This document shows positions 14,614 through 20,895 of a DNA stretch of 33,684 nucleotides, piece by piece. The DNA lies in assembly GCF_001557235.1 (NCBI RefSeq), contig NZ_LSJI01000273.1:1-33684 (forward strand), read 5' to 3'. Source of the DNA: Phenylobacterium sp. CCH9-H3 (lineage in GTDB: Bacteria; Pseudomonadota; Alphaproteobacteria; Caulobacterales; Caulobacteraceae). The notes under the pieces are model-generated. The model saw only the letters and a list, made by a program, of their open reading frames with translations. It was not told the DNA's origin and made no database searches. The translations under genes and the position numbers were made by a program. Positions within the stretch are counted from its first letter, which is position 1. Each line of letters begins with the position of its first letter.

Positions 14614-15059
14614 ACGCTGAACTTCGCCAGCAGCGTCCGCAGCTCCGGCTCGTCGACCAGGCTGGCGGCCTCGGCGGGGGACGACCACAGCCGCTCGCGC
14701 TCGACCATCTCGGGCCAGATGTCGCTCACCTTGCGCACCTCCAGAGGGTAGACCATCACCCGCACGTGCTGCAGCCGGCCCGAGCGCAGACGCTTGTCGT
14801 AGTGGTAGACGCCCAGCGACTTGCGGCCTGCCTTGCCGGTGACGCCGGCCTCTTCGTAGGCCTCCTGGGCGGCGGCGTCCTCCGGGGTCATGTCCTTCAT
14901 CGGCCAGCCCTTCGGGATGACCCAGCGCCGGCTCTCCCGTGAGGTGATCAGCAGCATTTCCACCGCGCCGTCGTCGCGCTTGCGCCAGGGCAGGGCGGCG
15001 TACTGGGTGCGCGGCTCCCGGTCGGGTTCCGGTCGCAACCTGTCGCTCTTCTTGCCCAT
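14610..15059 (-). CDS. Nudix hydrolase with a variant Nudix box
   Basis: A 149-residue protein starting MGKKSDRLRPEP. The Nudix region reads KGWPMKDMTPEDAAAQEAYEEAGV near residues 68-92 (quoted in part: EAYEEAGV holds the metal-binding Glu residues). Compared with G-x5-E-x7-REUxEExGU, the first Glu is Met and the Arg is Gln, but QEAYEEAG keeps three acidic ligands. WVIPKGW before it resembles diphosphoinositol-polyphosphate-type Nudix enzymes. It should hydrolyse a nucleoside diphosphate-linked or polyphosphate substrate in the cytoplasm. ATG 15059 was chosen over a TTG at 15140; GAGGGGAG lies 13 bases upstream, rather far. A Pho-box-like repeat is 87 bases upstream. Confidence 0.82.
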   Translation of the reverse strand: MGKKSDRLRPEPDREPRTQYAALPWRKRDDGAVEMLLITSRESRRWVIPKGWPMKDMTPEDAAAQEAYEEAGVTGKAGRKSLGVYHYDKRLRSGRLQHVRVMVYPLEVRKVSDIWPEMVERERLWSSPAEAASLVDEPELRTLLAKFSV

Positions 15060-15145
15060 CGGCGTCGTGAAACTCCCCTCGAATCGGCGGCCAGCCGCCT
15101 TAGAGGCGGGCGGTTTACGCGGGGTTTCGGCGTGCGCCAATCACA

Positions 15146-15163
15146 TTGTCATAAAAGTGTCAT
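15146..15163 (+). promoter_or_regulatory. Pho-box-like direct repeat
   Basis: TTGTCAT-AAAA-GTGTCAT consists of two 7-base repeats with 4 bases between, 11 bases apart. It matches 16 of 18 positions of the PhoB consensus CTGTCATAwAwCTGTCAy. It lies between the stop of the TetR-glycosyltransferase gene (15176) and the Nudix start (15059), 87 bases upstream of the latter. The repeats read on the plus strand, opposite to the Nudix gene, so the target is unclear. Confidence 0.55.
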
Positions 15164-15175
15164 GAGTCGCGCCGG

Positions 15176-16585
15176 TCACGCCGCTTCCGGACGGCGGCGG
15201 CGCACACGGGCGAGCCGCCGGAGGCGGCGCCAGAACCGGGTCTTCTCGGGTTCGGGATAGGGCTGCAGGTTCTTCACGAAATCCTCGGCGCAGGCCCGCC
15301 ACGAGAACTTCTCGGCGAAGGCGCGCACCTTCTTCCGGTCCAGGTCGAGGCACTGCAGGCAAGCCTCGCGCAGGCCCTCGGTGGCAGTGAGCGCCAGCAC
15401 CCCGGCCCCGGAGCCCGGAATCAGGTCGATGGGGCCAGGCGCCGGATAGGCCGCCACGGGCGTGCCCGCGGCCATGGCCTCCAGGATCACGAGCCCGAAG
15501 GTGTCGGTGAGCGAGGGGAAGACGAAGACGTCGGCGCAGGCGTAGTGGTCGGCCAGCTCCTTGCCCGACCGGGAGCCTTTGAACACCACGTGGGGATATT
15601 TTTCCTGCAGCTCCTCGAGCTGCGGGCCCGGCCCCACGACCACCTTGGAACCCGGCAGGTCCAGCGCCAGGAACGCCTCGATGTTCTTCTCCACGGCCAC
15701 CCGGCCCACATAGAGGAACACGGGCTTGGGCAGGTCGGCGAAGATGTCGGGATCGTCCTCGCCGCGGGGGCGAAAGTGCTCGGTGTCGACGCCGCGGGAC
15801 CAGGCCGAGATGTTGCGGAAGCCGTGGTTGGACAGTTCCTCGCGCATGGTGGGCGTGGCGACCATCAGCCGGCCGGACGGCTTGTGGAACCACTTCATGT
15901 AGGCGTAGCCGGCGGCCAACGGCAAAGGCAGGCGCGCCGAGACGTACTCCGGGAACCGCGTATGGTAGCTGGTGGTGAAGGGCAGCTTCCACTCCACGCA
16001 GATCCGGCGGGCCGCCAGGCCGATGGGCCCCTCGGTGGCGATGTGGATGGCCTCGGGCTCGAAGGCCTTGAACAGCTCCTGCACCGGCTCGTAGACGCCG
16101 ATCGCCACCTTGATCTCCGCGTAGGTGGGCAGGGGAAAGGTCTTGAACTGGCCGGGGTGGATCACCTCGACCACGTGGCCCATGGCCTGCAGCTCCTGCA
16201 CCACGCGGGTCAGGGTGCGGACCACGCCGTTCACCTGCGGCTCCCAGGCGTCGGTGGCGACCAGGATGCGCATCGGCCGCTGGGCGTCCCGCGGGGCGGT
16301 GATCGCCTCGCGAATGCGGCGGTCCGTCCGCTGGGGCTTGGGACGATCGGGCTGCTGGCGGAAGGCCTCGCTCTGCAGCCAGGCCCAGAAGGCGCCCAGC
16401 AGCGCTTCCTTGGTGGGGAAGTGGCGATAGACCGTGCGCTCGCCGACGCCGGCGTCGCGGGCGATCTCGGCGAAGTTCAGATCCTCGAGCGAGCGGCTTT
16501 CGAGCTGGTCGCCCACGGCGCGCAGGATCTGCTCGCGGGTCTCCTCACGCTGGCGGTCCCGAAGGTTCGGCAGGGGGGTTTTCAT
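15176..16585 (-). CDS. TetR DNA-binding domain fused to a GT4 glycosyltransferase
   Basis: A single 469-residue frame with two unrelated parts. Residues 1-75 are a TetR helix-turn-helix (FAEIARDAGVGERTVYRHFP, then KEALLGAFWAWL), normally followed by about 120 residues of ligand domain that are absent here. After a basic, Pro-rich linker, Met105 (16273) begins a full GT4-type glycosyltransferase: MRILVATDAWEPQVNGVVRT, PFTTSYHTRFPEYV, YVGRVAVEKNIE and the nucleotide-sugar site FPSLTDTFGLVILEAMAAG. This resembles MgtA/SqdX-like mannosyl- or sulfoquinovosyl-lipid transferases. The GT could also start separately at 16273 with only a weak GGGA upstream. Either a genuine fusion or the wreck of a tetR gene joined by in-frame deletion. 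Confidence 0.8.
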   Translation of the reverse strand: MKTPLPNLRDRQREETREQILRAVGDQLESRSLEDLNFAEIARDAGVGERTVYRHFPTKEALLGAFWAWLQSEAFRQQPDRPKPQRTDRRIREAITAPRDAQRPMRILVATDAWEPQVNGVVRTLTRVVQELQAMGHVVEVIHPGQFKTFPLPTYAEIKVAIGVYEPVQELFKAFEPEAIHIATEGPIGLAARRICVEWKLPFTTSYHTRFPEYVSARLPLPLAAGYAYMKWFHKPSGRLMVATPTMREELSNHGFRNISAWSRGVDTEHFRPRGEDDPDIFADLPKPVFLYVGRVAVEKNIEAFLALDLPGSKVVVGPGPQLEELQEKYPHVVFKGSRSGKELADHYACADVFVFPSLTDTFGLVILEAMAAGTPVAAYPAPGPIDLIPGSGAGVLALTATEGLREACLQCLDLDRKKVRAFAEKFSWRACAEDFVKNLQPYPEPEKTRFWRRLRRLARVRRRRPEAA

Positions 16586-16639
16586 GGCAGCCGCACTGTC
16601 ATGGGTTCGAGCGCGAAGTCAACGCATGCCGCCGTTACT

Positions 16640-16658
16640 CGACAATGCGGCAATGTCG
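16640..16658. promoter_or_regulatory. 19-bp palindrome, candidate TetR operator
   Basis: CGACAATGC-G-GCAATGTCG pairs at 8 of 9 symmetric positions around a central G. It sits in the 210-base gap between two divergent TetR-domain genes, 55 bases from the fusion gene start and 138 from the full TetR gene. Size and symmetry suit a TetR dimer. Which protein binds is not known. Confidence 0.5.
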
Positions 16659-16682
16659 GCGACCCGGCGCCCAATCGGCGAA

Positions 16683-16698
16683 CATTGCGCGTCCAATG
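16683..16698. promoter_or_regulatory. second, weaker inverted repeat CATTG-N6-CAATG
   Basis: A 16-base inverted repeat with 5-base arms CATTG and CAATG lies 25 bases from the 19-bp palindrome and shares its CAATG core. It may be a second, weaker binding site in the same divergent control region, 98 bases before the TetR start at 16796. Confidence 0.3.
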
Positions 16699-16795
16699 CG
16701 CGCTGCGGCCACGTATGATCTGGCACGCTGGGCTCCCATATGGCTAGGGGTCTGATGAGTGCTGACCCTGGGGGGGTCGCTGCGAATTGGGTCCG

Positions 16796-17434
16796 ATGGA
16801 CGCCACCACCTATCCAGCCAAGGCGACGCCGAAGTCGCTCCGGACGCGCGCCCGCATCCTGGACGCGGCCATGCGGCTGTTCGCCGAGATCGGCTACCAC
16901 GCGGCGACCAACGCGGTGATCGCCGACGCGGCGATGCTGACCCGGGGCGCCATGCTGTACCACTTCGCCACGCGCGAGGAGCTGATCGAGGCGGCGGTGG
17001 CCCACATCGAGCTGCACCGCGCCCGGCTGTTCGAACAGGCCGCCTCGACGCCGCCGGCGCCGGGCGTGGACGCCTCCGAGCATGCCATCGACGTCTACTG
17101 GGCCCTGCTCCGCGAGACGCCGTTCGTGGCCTTCGCCGAGCTGGAGGCCGCGGCGCGCACCGACCCGATGCTGAGCGAGCGCCTGGCCTCGGCCCGCAGC
17201 GCCTTCGACCACGCCCAGCTGGGCGGCGACCGCATCGGGGCGATGATGCAGGCCGGCGCGGACCCGCGCTTCCAGACCAGCCGCGACCTGGGCCGCTTCC
17301 TGCTGGAGGGCATGGCCAAGGGCTCCATGACCTATGATCAGGCCGCGCGGCAGGAACGCCTGCTGACCGTGATCAAGCGTGCGGTGCGGATGCTCAACCG
17401 TAAGGGCGACCACCAGGACCTCTGGACGGACTGA
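16796..17434 (+). CDS. TetR family transcriptional regulator
   Basis: A 212-residue regulator of normal TetR length. The DNA-binding domain is at about residues 14-65: ARILDAAMRLFAEIGYHAAT, then AVIADAAMLTRGAMLYHFAT with the recognition helix, and REELIEAAVAHIE. The C-terminal ligand domain is not informative about the effector. ATG 16796 gives MDATTYPAKATPKSL; a TTG nine bases earlier is also in frame. It is divergent from the TetR-glycosyltransferase fusion, with palindromes between, so it may repress that gene and itself. It is convergent with the 2-hydroxyacid dehydrogenase, separated by a palindromic repeat. Confidence 0.85.
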   Translation: MDATTYPAKATPKSLRTRARILDAAMRLFAEIGYHAATNAVIADAAMLTRGAMLYHFATREELIEAAVAHIELHRARLFEQAASTPPAPGVDASEHAIDVYWALLRETPFVAFAELEAAARTDPMLSERLASARSAFDHAQLGGDRIGAMMQAGADPRFQTSRDLGRFLLEGMAKGSMTYDQAARQERLLTVIKRAVRMLNRKGDHQDLWTD

Positions 17435-17443
17435 CAACTGGTT

Positions 17444-17589
17444 CCTCCCCCGCGAAGCGGGGGAGGTGTCGGCGAAGCTGACGGAGGGGGCGCAAGGCCG
17501 GAAACTCCGAGCGGGCCGTCTCGCGCCCCCTCCGTCTCGCCGCGTTCCGCGTCGATCCACCTCCCCCGTCGTCTTCGCGCCAGGGGAGG
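17444..17589. repeat. GC-rich palindromic intergenic repeat element
   Basis: The element is made of nested inverted repeats. A perfect hairpin CCTCCCCCGC-gaa-GCGGGGGAGG is at 17444-17466. GGGGGAGGTG (17459-17468) pairs with CACCTCCCCC (17558-17567), and inside it GACGGAGGGGGCGC (17480-17493) pairs perfectly with 17523-17536. CCTCCCC/GGGGAGG arms close the right end. It fills the 163-base gap between convergent genes and could stop transcription from both sides. Its form recalls dispersed intergenic repeats of Caulobacter-like genomes; copy number here cannot be seen. Confidence 0.8.
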
Positions 17590-17597
17590 AGCGATAC

Positions 17598-18587
17598 TCA
17601 TCCCGCCAGCACGTCCTTGGGATCCGCAACGTTGCGGAGCGGCTCGCCGCGGGCGAAGCGGCCGAGGTTGTCGAGGAAGAGGGCGTCGTTGCGCTGGGCG
17701 TTCCCCGAGCTCATGCCGGACGAGTGCGGGGTCAGCGTGACCCGGGGGTGGTCCCAGAACCGGCTCTCGGCGGGCAGCGGCTCGGTCTCGAAGACGTCGA
17801 GGACGGCGTGCTCGGGAATGCCCCGGTCCAGCGCCGCCAGCAGCGCCGGCTCGTCCACGAGTCCGCCGCGCCCCACGTTGACGAAGATCGCGCCGGGCTT
17901 CATGGCGCCGAAGAAGGCCGCGTCGGCCATGTGCCGCGTCTCGGCCGTCAGCGGGCAGGCCAGGACCACGACGTCGGCGTCCGGCAGGAGGCCCGGCAGG
18001 TCGCCCTGGGCCGCGATGCGGTCGGCGGAGGGGTCGGCGGCCGGATTGCGCCGAACGCCGGTGACGTGCGCGCCGAACGCCCGGGCGCGGTCGGCCACGC
18101 CCTTGCCGATGGCGCCGAAGCCGACGATCACCCAGTTCGAGCCGGCGATCTCGCGGAACGGCTCGCGCTTCCATGCGTGGGCGGCCTGGGCGGCGCGCCG
18201 CTGGGCCCCGCCCTGGAGGGCGTCGAGCACGCCCCACAGGACGTAGTCCGCCATGCCCACCGCCTGGCCGTGGCTGGTGGTCAGCGTCGCGCCCTTCTGG
18301 ACGATCTGACCGAAGACCGGGTTGTCGAACCCCGCCGCCCCGCTCTGCACCCATTTCAGGCTCGGCGACTTCAGCATGGCGACCATGAACGGCCGGGCCA
18401 CGGGGCTGAAGAAGACGTCGGCGTTGGTCCAGGCCGCGTCCGCGTCCACGCTGTCAGGGGGCAGGACGGCGCCGTTCGACGTCACCTCGCCCGAGGCCGT
18501 CATGAGCAGCGGCTCGACGGCGGGGCCGAGCGCGGCGATCTCCGCCTCGATCCGGCGGAAGGAAGGTTCGTAGATCAGCAGGCGCAT
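17598..18587 (-). CDS. D-2-hydroxyacid dehydrogenase
   Basis: A 329-residue NAD(P)-dependent dehydrogenase of the D-isomer 2-hydroxyacid family. The Rossmann motif is VIVGFGAIGKG (Gly156-Gly161), and the three catalytic residues are Arg240 (NVGRGGLVDE), Glu269 (DVFETEP) and His288 (TPHSSG). The dinucleotide partner is likely NADP because VRRNP follows the second beta strand of the nucleotide fold, but that is inference. It would reduce a 2-keto acid such as glyoxylate or hydroxypyruvate in the cytoplasm. The ATG is at 18587 with GGGAGAG 4 bases upstream, buried in a hairpin that ends at the start codon. It lies downstream of the redox lipoprotein gene on the same strand. Confidence 0.9.
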   Translation of the reverse strand: MRLLIYEPSFRRIEAEIAALGPAVEPLLMTASGEVTSNGAVLPPDSVDADAAWTNADVFFSPVARPFMVAMLKSPSLKWVQSGAAGFDNPVFGQIVQKGATLTTSHGQAVGMADYVLWGVLDALQGGAQRRAAQAAHAWKREPFREIAGSNWVIVGFGAIGKGVADRARAFGAHVTGVRRNPAADPSADRIAAQGDLPGLLPDADVVVLACPLTAETRHMADAAFFGAMKPGAIFVNVGRGGLVDEPALLAALDRGIPEHAVLDVFETEPLPAESRFWDHPRVTLTPHSSGMSSGNAQRNDALFLDNLGRFARGEPLRNVADPKDVLAG

Positions 18588-18629
18588 CGGTCTCTCCCAG
18601 GCCTTGGCGTCTTAGCCGGGGAGAGACCG
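18588..18629 (-). promoter_or_regulatory. perfect hairpin masking the dehydrogenase ribosome-binding site
   Basis: CGGTCTCTCCC and GGGAGAGACCG (minus strand 18629-18619 and 18598-18588) are perfect 11-bp complements with a 20-base loop, and three more pairs (GGC/GCC) can form after one mismatch. The 3' arm contains the Shine-Dalgarno GGGAGAG and touches the ATG at 18587. There is no T-run. In RNA it would block ribosome access unless melted; in DNA it could be an operator. Confidence 0.6.
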
Positions 18630-18642
18630 CCTGCGCTACCGG

Positions 18643-20730
18643 TTAGCGGCCGCCGCCGGCCTTGGGCGGGACGGCGGGCGCCGGGGCGGCCGGCGCCTGC
18701 TGGGCCTGTTCGCGACGGCGCCCGCCCATCATCTTCAGCGCGGCCATCAGTTCGCCGTTCTCGATGCCGCCCGACTTGTTCTGGTCGATCTGGGCGAAGT
18801 AGGGCGCGAGGCGATCGCCGAGCTGGCCCTTGAGCTCCGCCTTCTGGATCGTGCCGTCGATGTTCTCGTCCAGCATGCCCAGGAGCCGGGTCTGGTCCAT
18901 CAGCTCGTCATAGTTGGTGAGCTTGGTCGAGGTCTCGTCCAGCCAGCGATAGCGGACCGCCGTGTAGAACATCTCCTCCCAGGACTGGTCGCCCCAGACG
19001 ATGGCCTTGGTCGCGTCCGGGTTGGCCGGGTTTTGCCTGGAGTTGTCGTACCAGTAGTTGGCGATCAGCTTCGAGCCGGCCGGAACCTTCAGCGGCTCGG
19101 CGAAGGTGTACTCGCGCTGCCAGTTGAAGTCGTAGCGCGGCATGGCCAGCAGCCGCTTCTTCGAGCCGTCCGGATACTGGATCCAGAGATCGGAGGCGTA
19201 GCCCCGGTAGTGGGCGTGCGGGAAGGCCGAATACAGCAGCGCATCCTTGGGGAAGTCGATGTAGGCCGTCTCCTTGTGGCGGCTGGCCCCTGGCGGGATG
19301 ACGATGGTGTTGTCCACCACCACCGAGTTGCGCATCACCAGGTCAGGCTTCTCGCCGTCCTTGTAGAAATAGAGCCCGATCTTCGAGGCGTCGGTGACCT
19401 CCTTGCCGAACGGGGTGTAGTGCGCCTGGAAGCCGATGGCGCCGCCGGGCGGCAGGTAGCTGCCGACATTGGTGGGCCACAGGGTGCTCTCGGCGCCCAC
19501 GGCATAGCCGCCCATGGAGGCGCCCCAGCGGCTCTCGTTGCCCTTGCCGTCGGCCGGGACCTCCTTGAGGTAGCCCGACAGGAAGTGGTGCACCGCCTGG
19601 CGCTGGTTGACCACATAGGTGGAGGCCTTGACCCACTTGCCCTCGGTCAGCGGGTTGACGACGATCGGGCGCTGGTAGTCGACCACGCCCGAGGCGGGGA
19701 TCTTGTAGGTGGGCAGCTCCAGGATCAGGTCCGGCTTGCCCAGCGGCCATTCCGCCACCACCCGCTTCTTGGCGGCGACCGCCAGCGGATCGGTCGAGCC
19801 GTCGCGCGGGGCGCCCTGTTCCACCCAATGGACCACCGTCTTGATCTCGGCGGGCGTCAGGCTCTTGTCGTCCGCGAACTTGCCCACGTGAGGGTCCACG
19901 TTCCACGGCGGCATCCGGTCGGTGCGCAGCACCTCGCGGATCATCGGCGAGAAGCCCTTGACCATCTCGTAGCTCGACATGGCGAACGGGCCGATGCCGC
20001 CCTCGGTGTGGCAGGCGGCGCACTTCTTCTCGAGGATCGGGGCCACTTCCTTGACGTAGGAGATCGTCGCCACCTTGCGGTTCGGGAAGTCGATCAGGCA
20101 GCCCACGCTCTGCTTGCTGGCGGCCATGGCCGGGCGGCCGGCGAGGGTGGCGTCGATGGCGTCGGCGGCCCAGGTGTGCTGCGCCGCCGCCTTCTGGACC
20201 CCGTAGTCGAGCCGGTCGTCCAGCGGGCCGCGGTAGGTGATCTTCCAGGTCTTGGGGTCGATCACGAAGACCTCGGCGGTCCGGGTCACGCCCAGCTGCT
20301 CGCCCACCAGCTGGTTGGCGTCCTTCAGGATCGGGATGTCGAAGCCGTACTCGGCCTTTTCCTTGGCGATCGCCTCCATGCTGTCCTGGATGGCGGAGTT
20401 CACCATCAGGAACCGCACGCCCTGGGCTTCGTACTTGGCCTTCAGCGCCTTCAGCGCGGGCGCCACGTTGCGCACGATCGGGCACCCGTTGGCGTGGCTG
20501 ATGAGCACGATCGCCTTGGCGTCGGTGCGGTAGAGCTCGTGGCCCATGTACTCGGTGTCGGCGAGCATGAAGTTGTCGACCGTGGCGGGGGTGGCCGAGC
20601 TGGCGACCTCCGCCGACGTGGGCGTTCCGGCCGAAAGGGCGTTCGGGGCCTGGCCGTCGGCCGCGCAGCCGAACAGCAGGCCGCTGGCCGCGACCGTCGT
20701 CGCCAACGCGGAAATACGCGCATTCGTCAT
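18643..20730 (-). CDS. redoxin / cytochrome c / copper-monooxygenase-like / EF-hand lipoprotein
   Basis: A 695-residue mosaic. Residues 1-22 are a lipoprotein signal (LLFGC, Cys22). A thioredoxin-like redoxin domain (about 45-195) keeps one Cys, Cys83 in HANGCPIVRN. A c-type haem site CAACH (237-241) with Met273 in RMPPW follows. From about 330 to 600 there is a region like the copper type II ascorbate-dependent monooxygenases, with QAVHHF (His381-382), QAHYTPF (His437) and FPHAHYRG (His505, His507). Two EF-hand loops (DENIDGTIQKAE at 621-632 and DQNKSGGIENGE at 649-660) and a Pro/Ala tail end it. GGGGAGGA 8 bases upstream fixes ATG 20730. Likely periplasmic oxidation chemistry; substrate unknown. 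Confidence 0.85.
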   Translation of the reverse strand: MTNARISALATTVAASGLLFGCAADGQAPNALSAGTPTSAEVASSATPATVDNFMLADTEYMGHELYRTDAKAIVLISHANGCPIVRNVAPALKALKAKYEAQGVRFLMVNSAIQDSMEAIAKEKAEYGFDIPILKDANQLVGEQLGVTRTAEVFVIDPKTWKITYRGPLDDRLDYGVQKAAAQHTWAADAIDATLAGRPAMAASKQSVGCLIDFPNRKVATISYVKEVAPILEKKCAACHTEGGIGPFAMSSYEMVKGFSPMIREVLRTDRMPPWNVDPHVGKFADDKSLTPAEIKTVVHWVEQGAPRDGSTDPLAVAAKKRVVAEWPLGKPDLILELPTYKIPASGVVDYQRPIVVNPLTEGKWVKASTYVVNQRQAVHHFLSGYLKEVPADGKGNESRWGASMGGYAVGAESTLWPTNVGSYLPPGGAIGFQAHYTPFGKEVTDASKIGLYFYKDGEKPDLVMRNSVVVDNTIVIPPGASRHKETAYIDFPKDALLYSAFPHAHYRGYASDLWIQYPDGSKKRLLAMPRYDFNWQREYTFAEPLKVPAGSKLIANYWYDNSRQNPANPDATKAIVWGDQSWEEMFYTAVRYRWLDETSTKLTNYDELMDQTRLLGMLDENIDGTIQKAELKGQLGDRLAPYFAQIDQNKSGGIENGELMAALKMMGGRRREQAQQAPAAPAPAVPPKAGGGR

Positions 20731-20895
20731 CGCAATGCTCCTCCCCATGGATCCGGCGGAGGTCGTGTCGCCCCGTCCGCGCCCAGGCCCTTAAAATTGT
20801 CTGTTACGCCAAATCATACCGAAGCATCGACCCGTTGCACCATTATTTCTGATCGTTGTTCAGATGCGTTTCGGCGAGGCGATCCTGGTCTTCCC

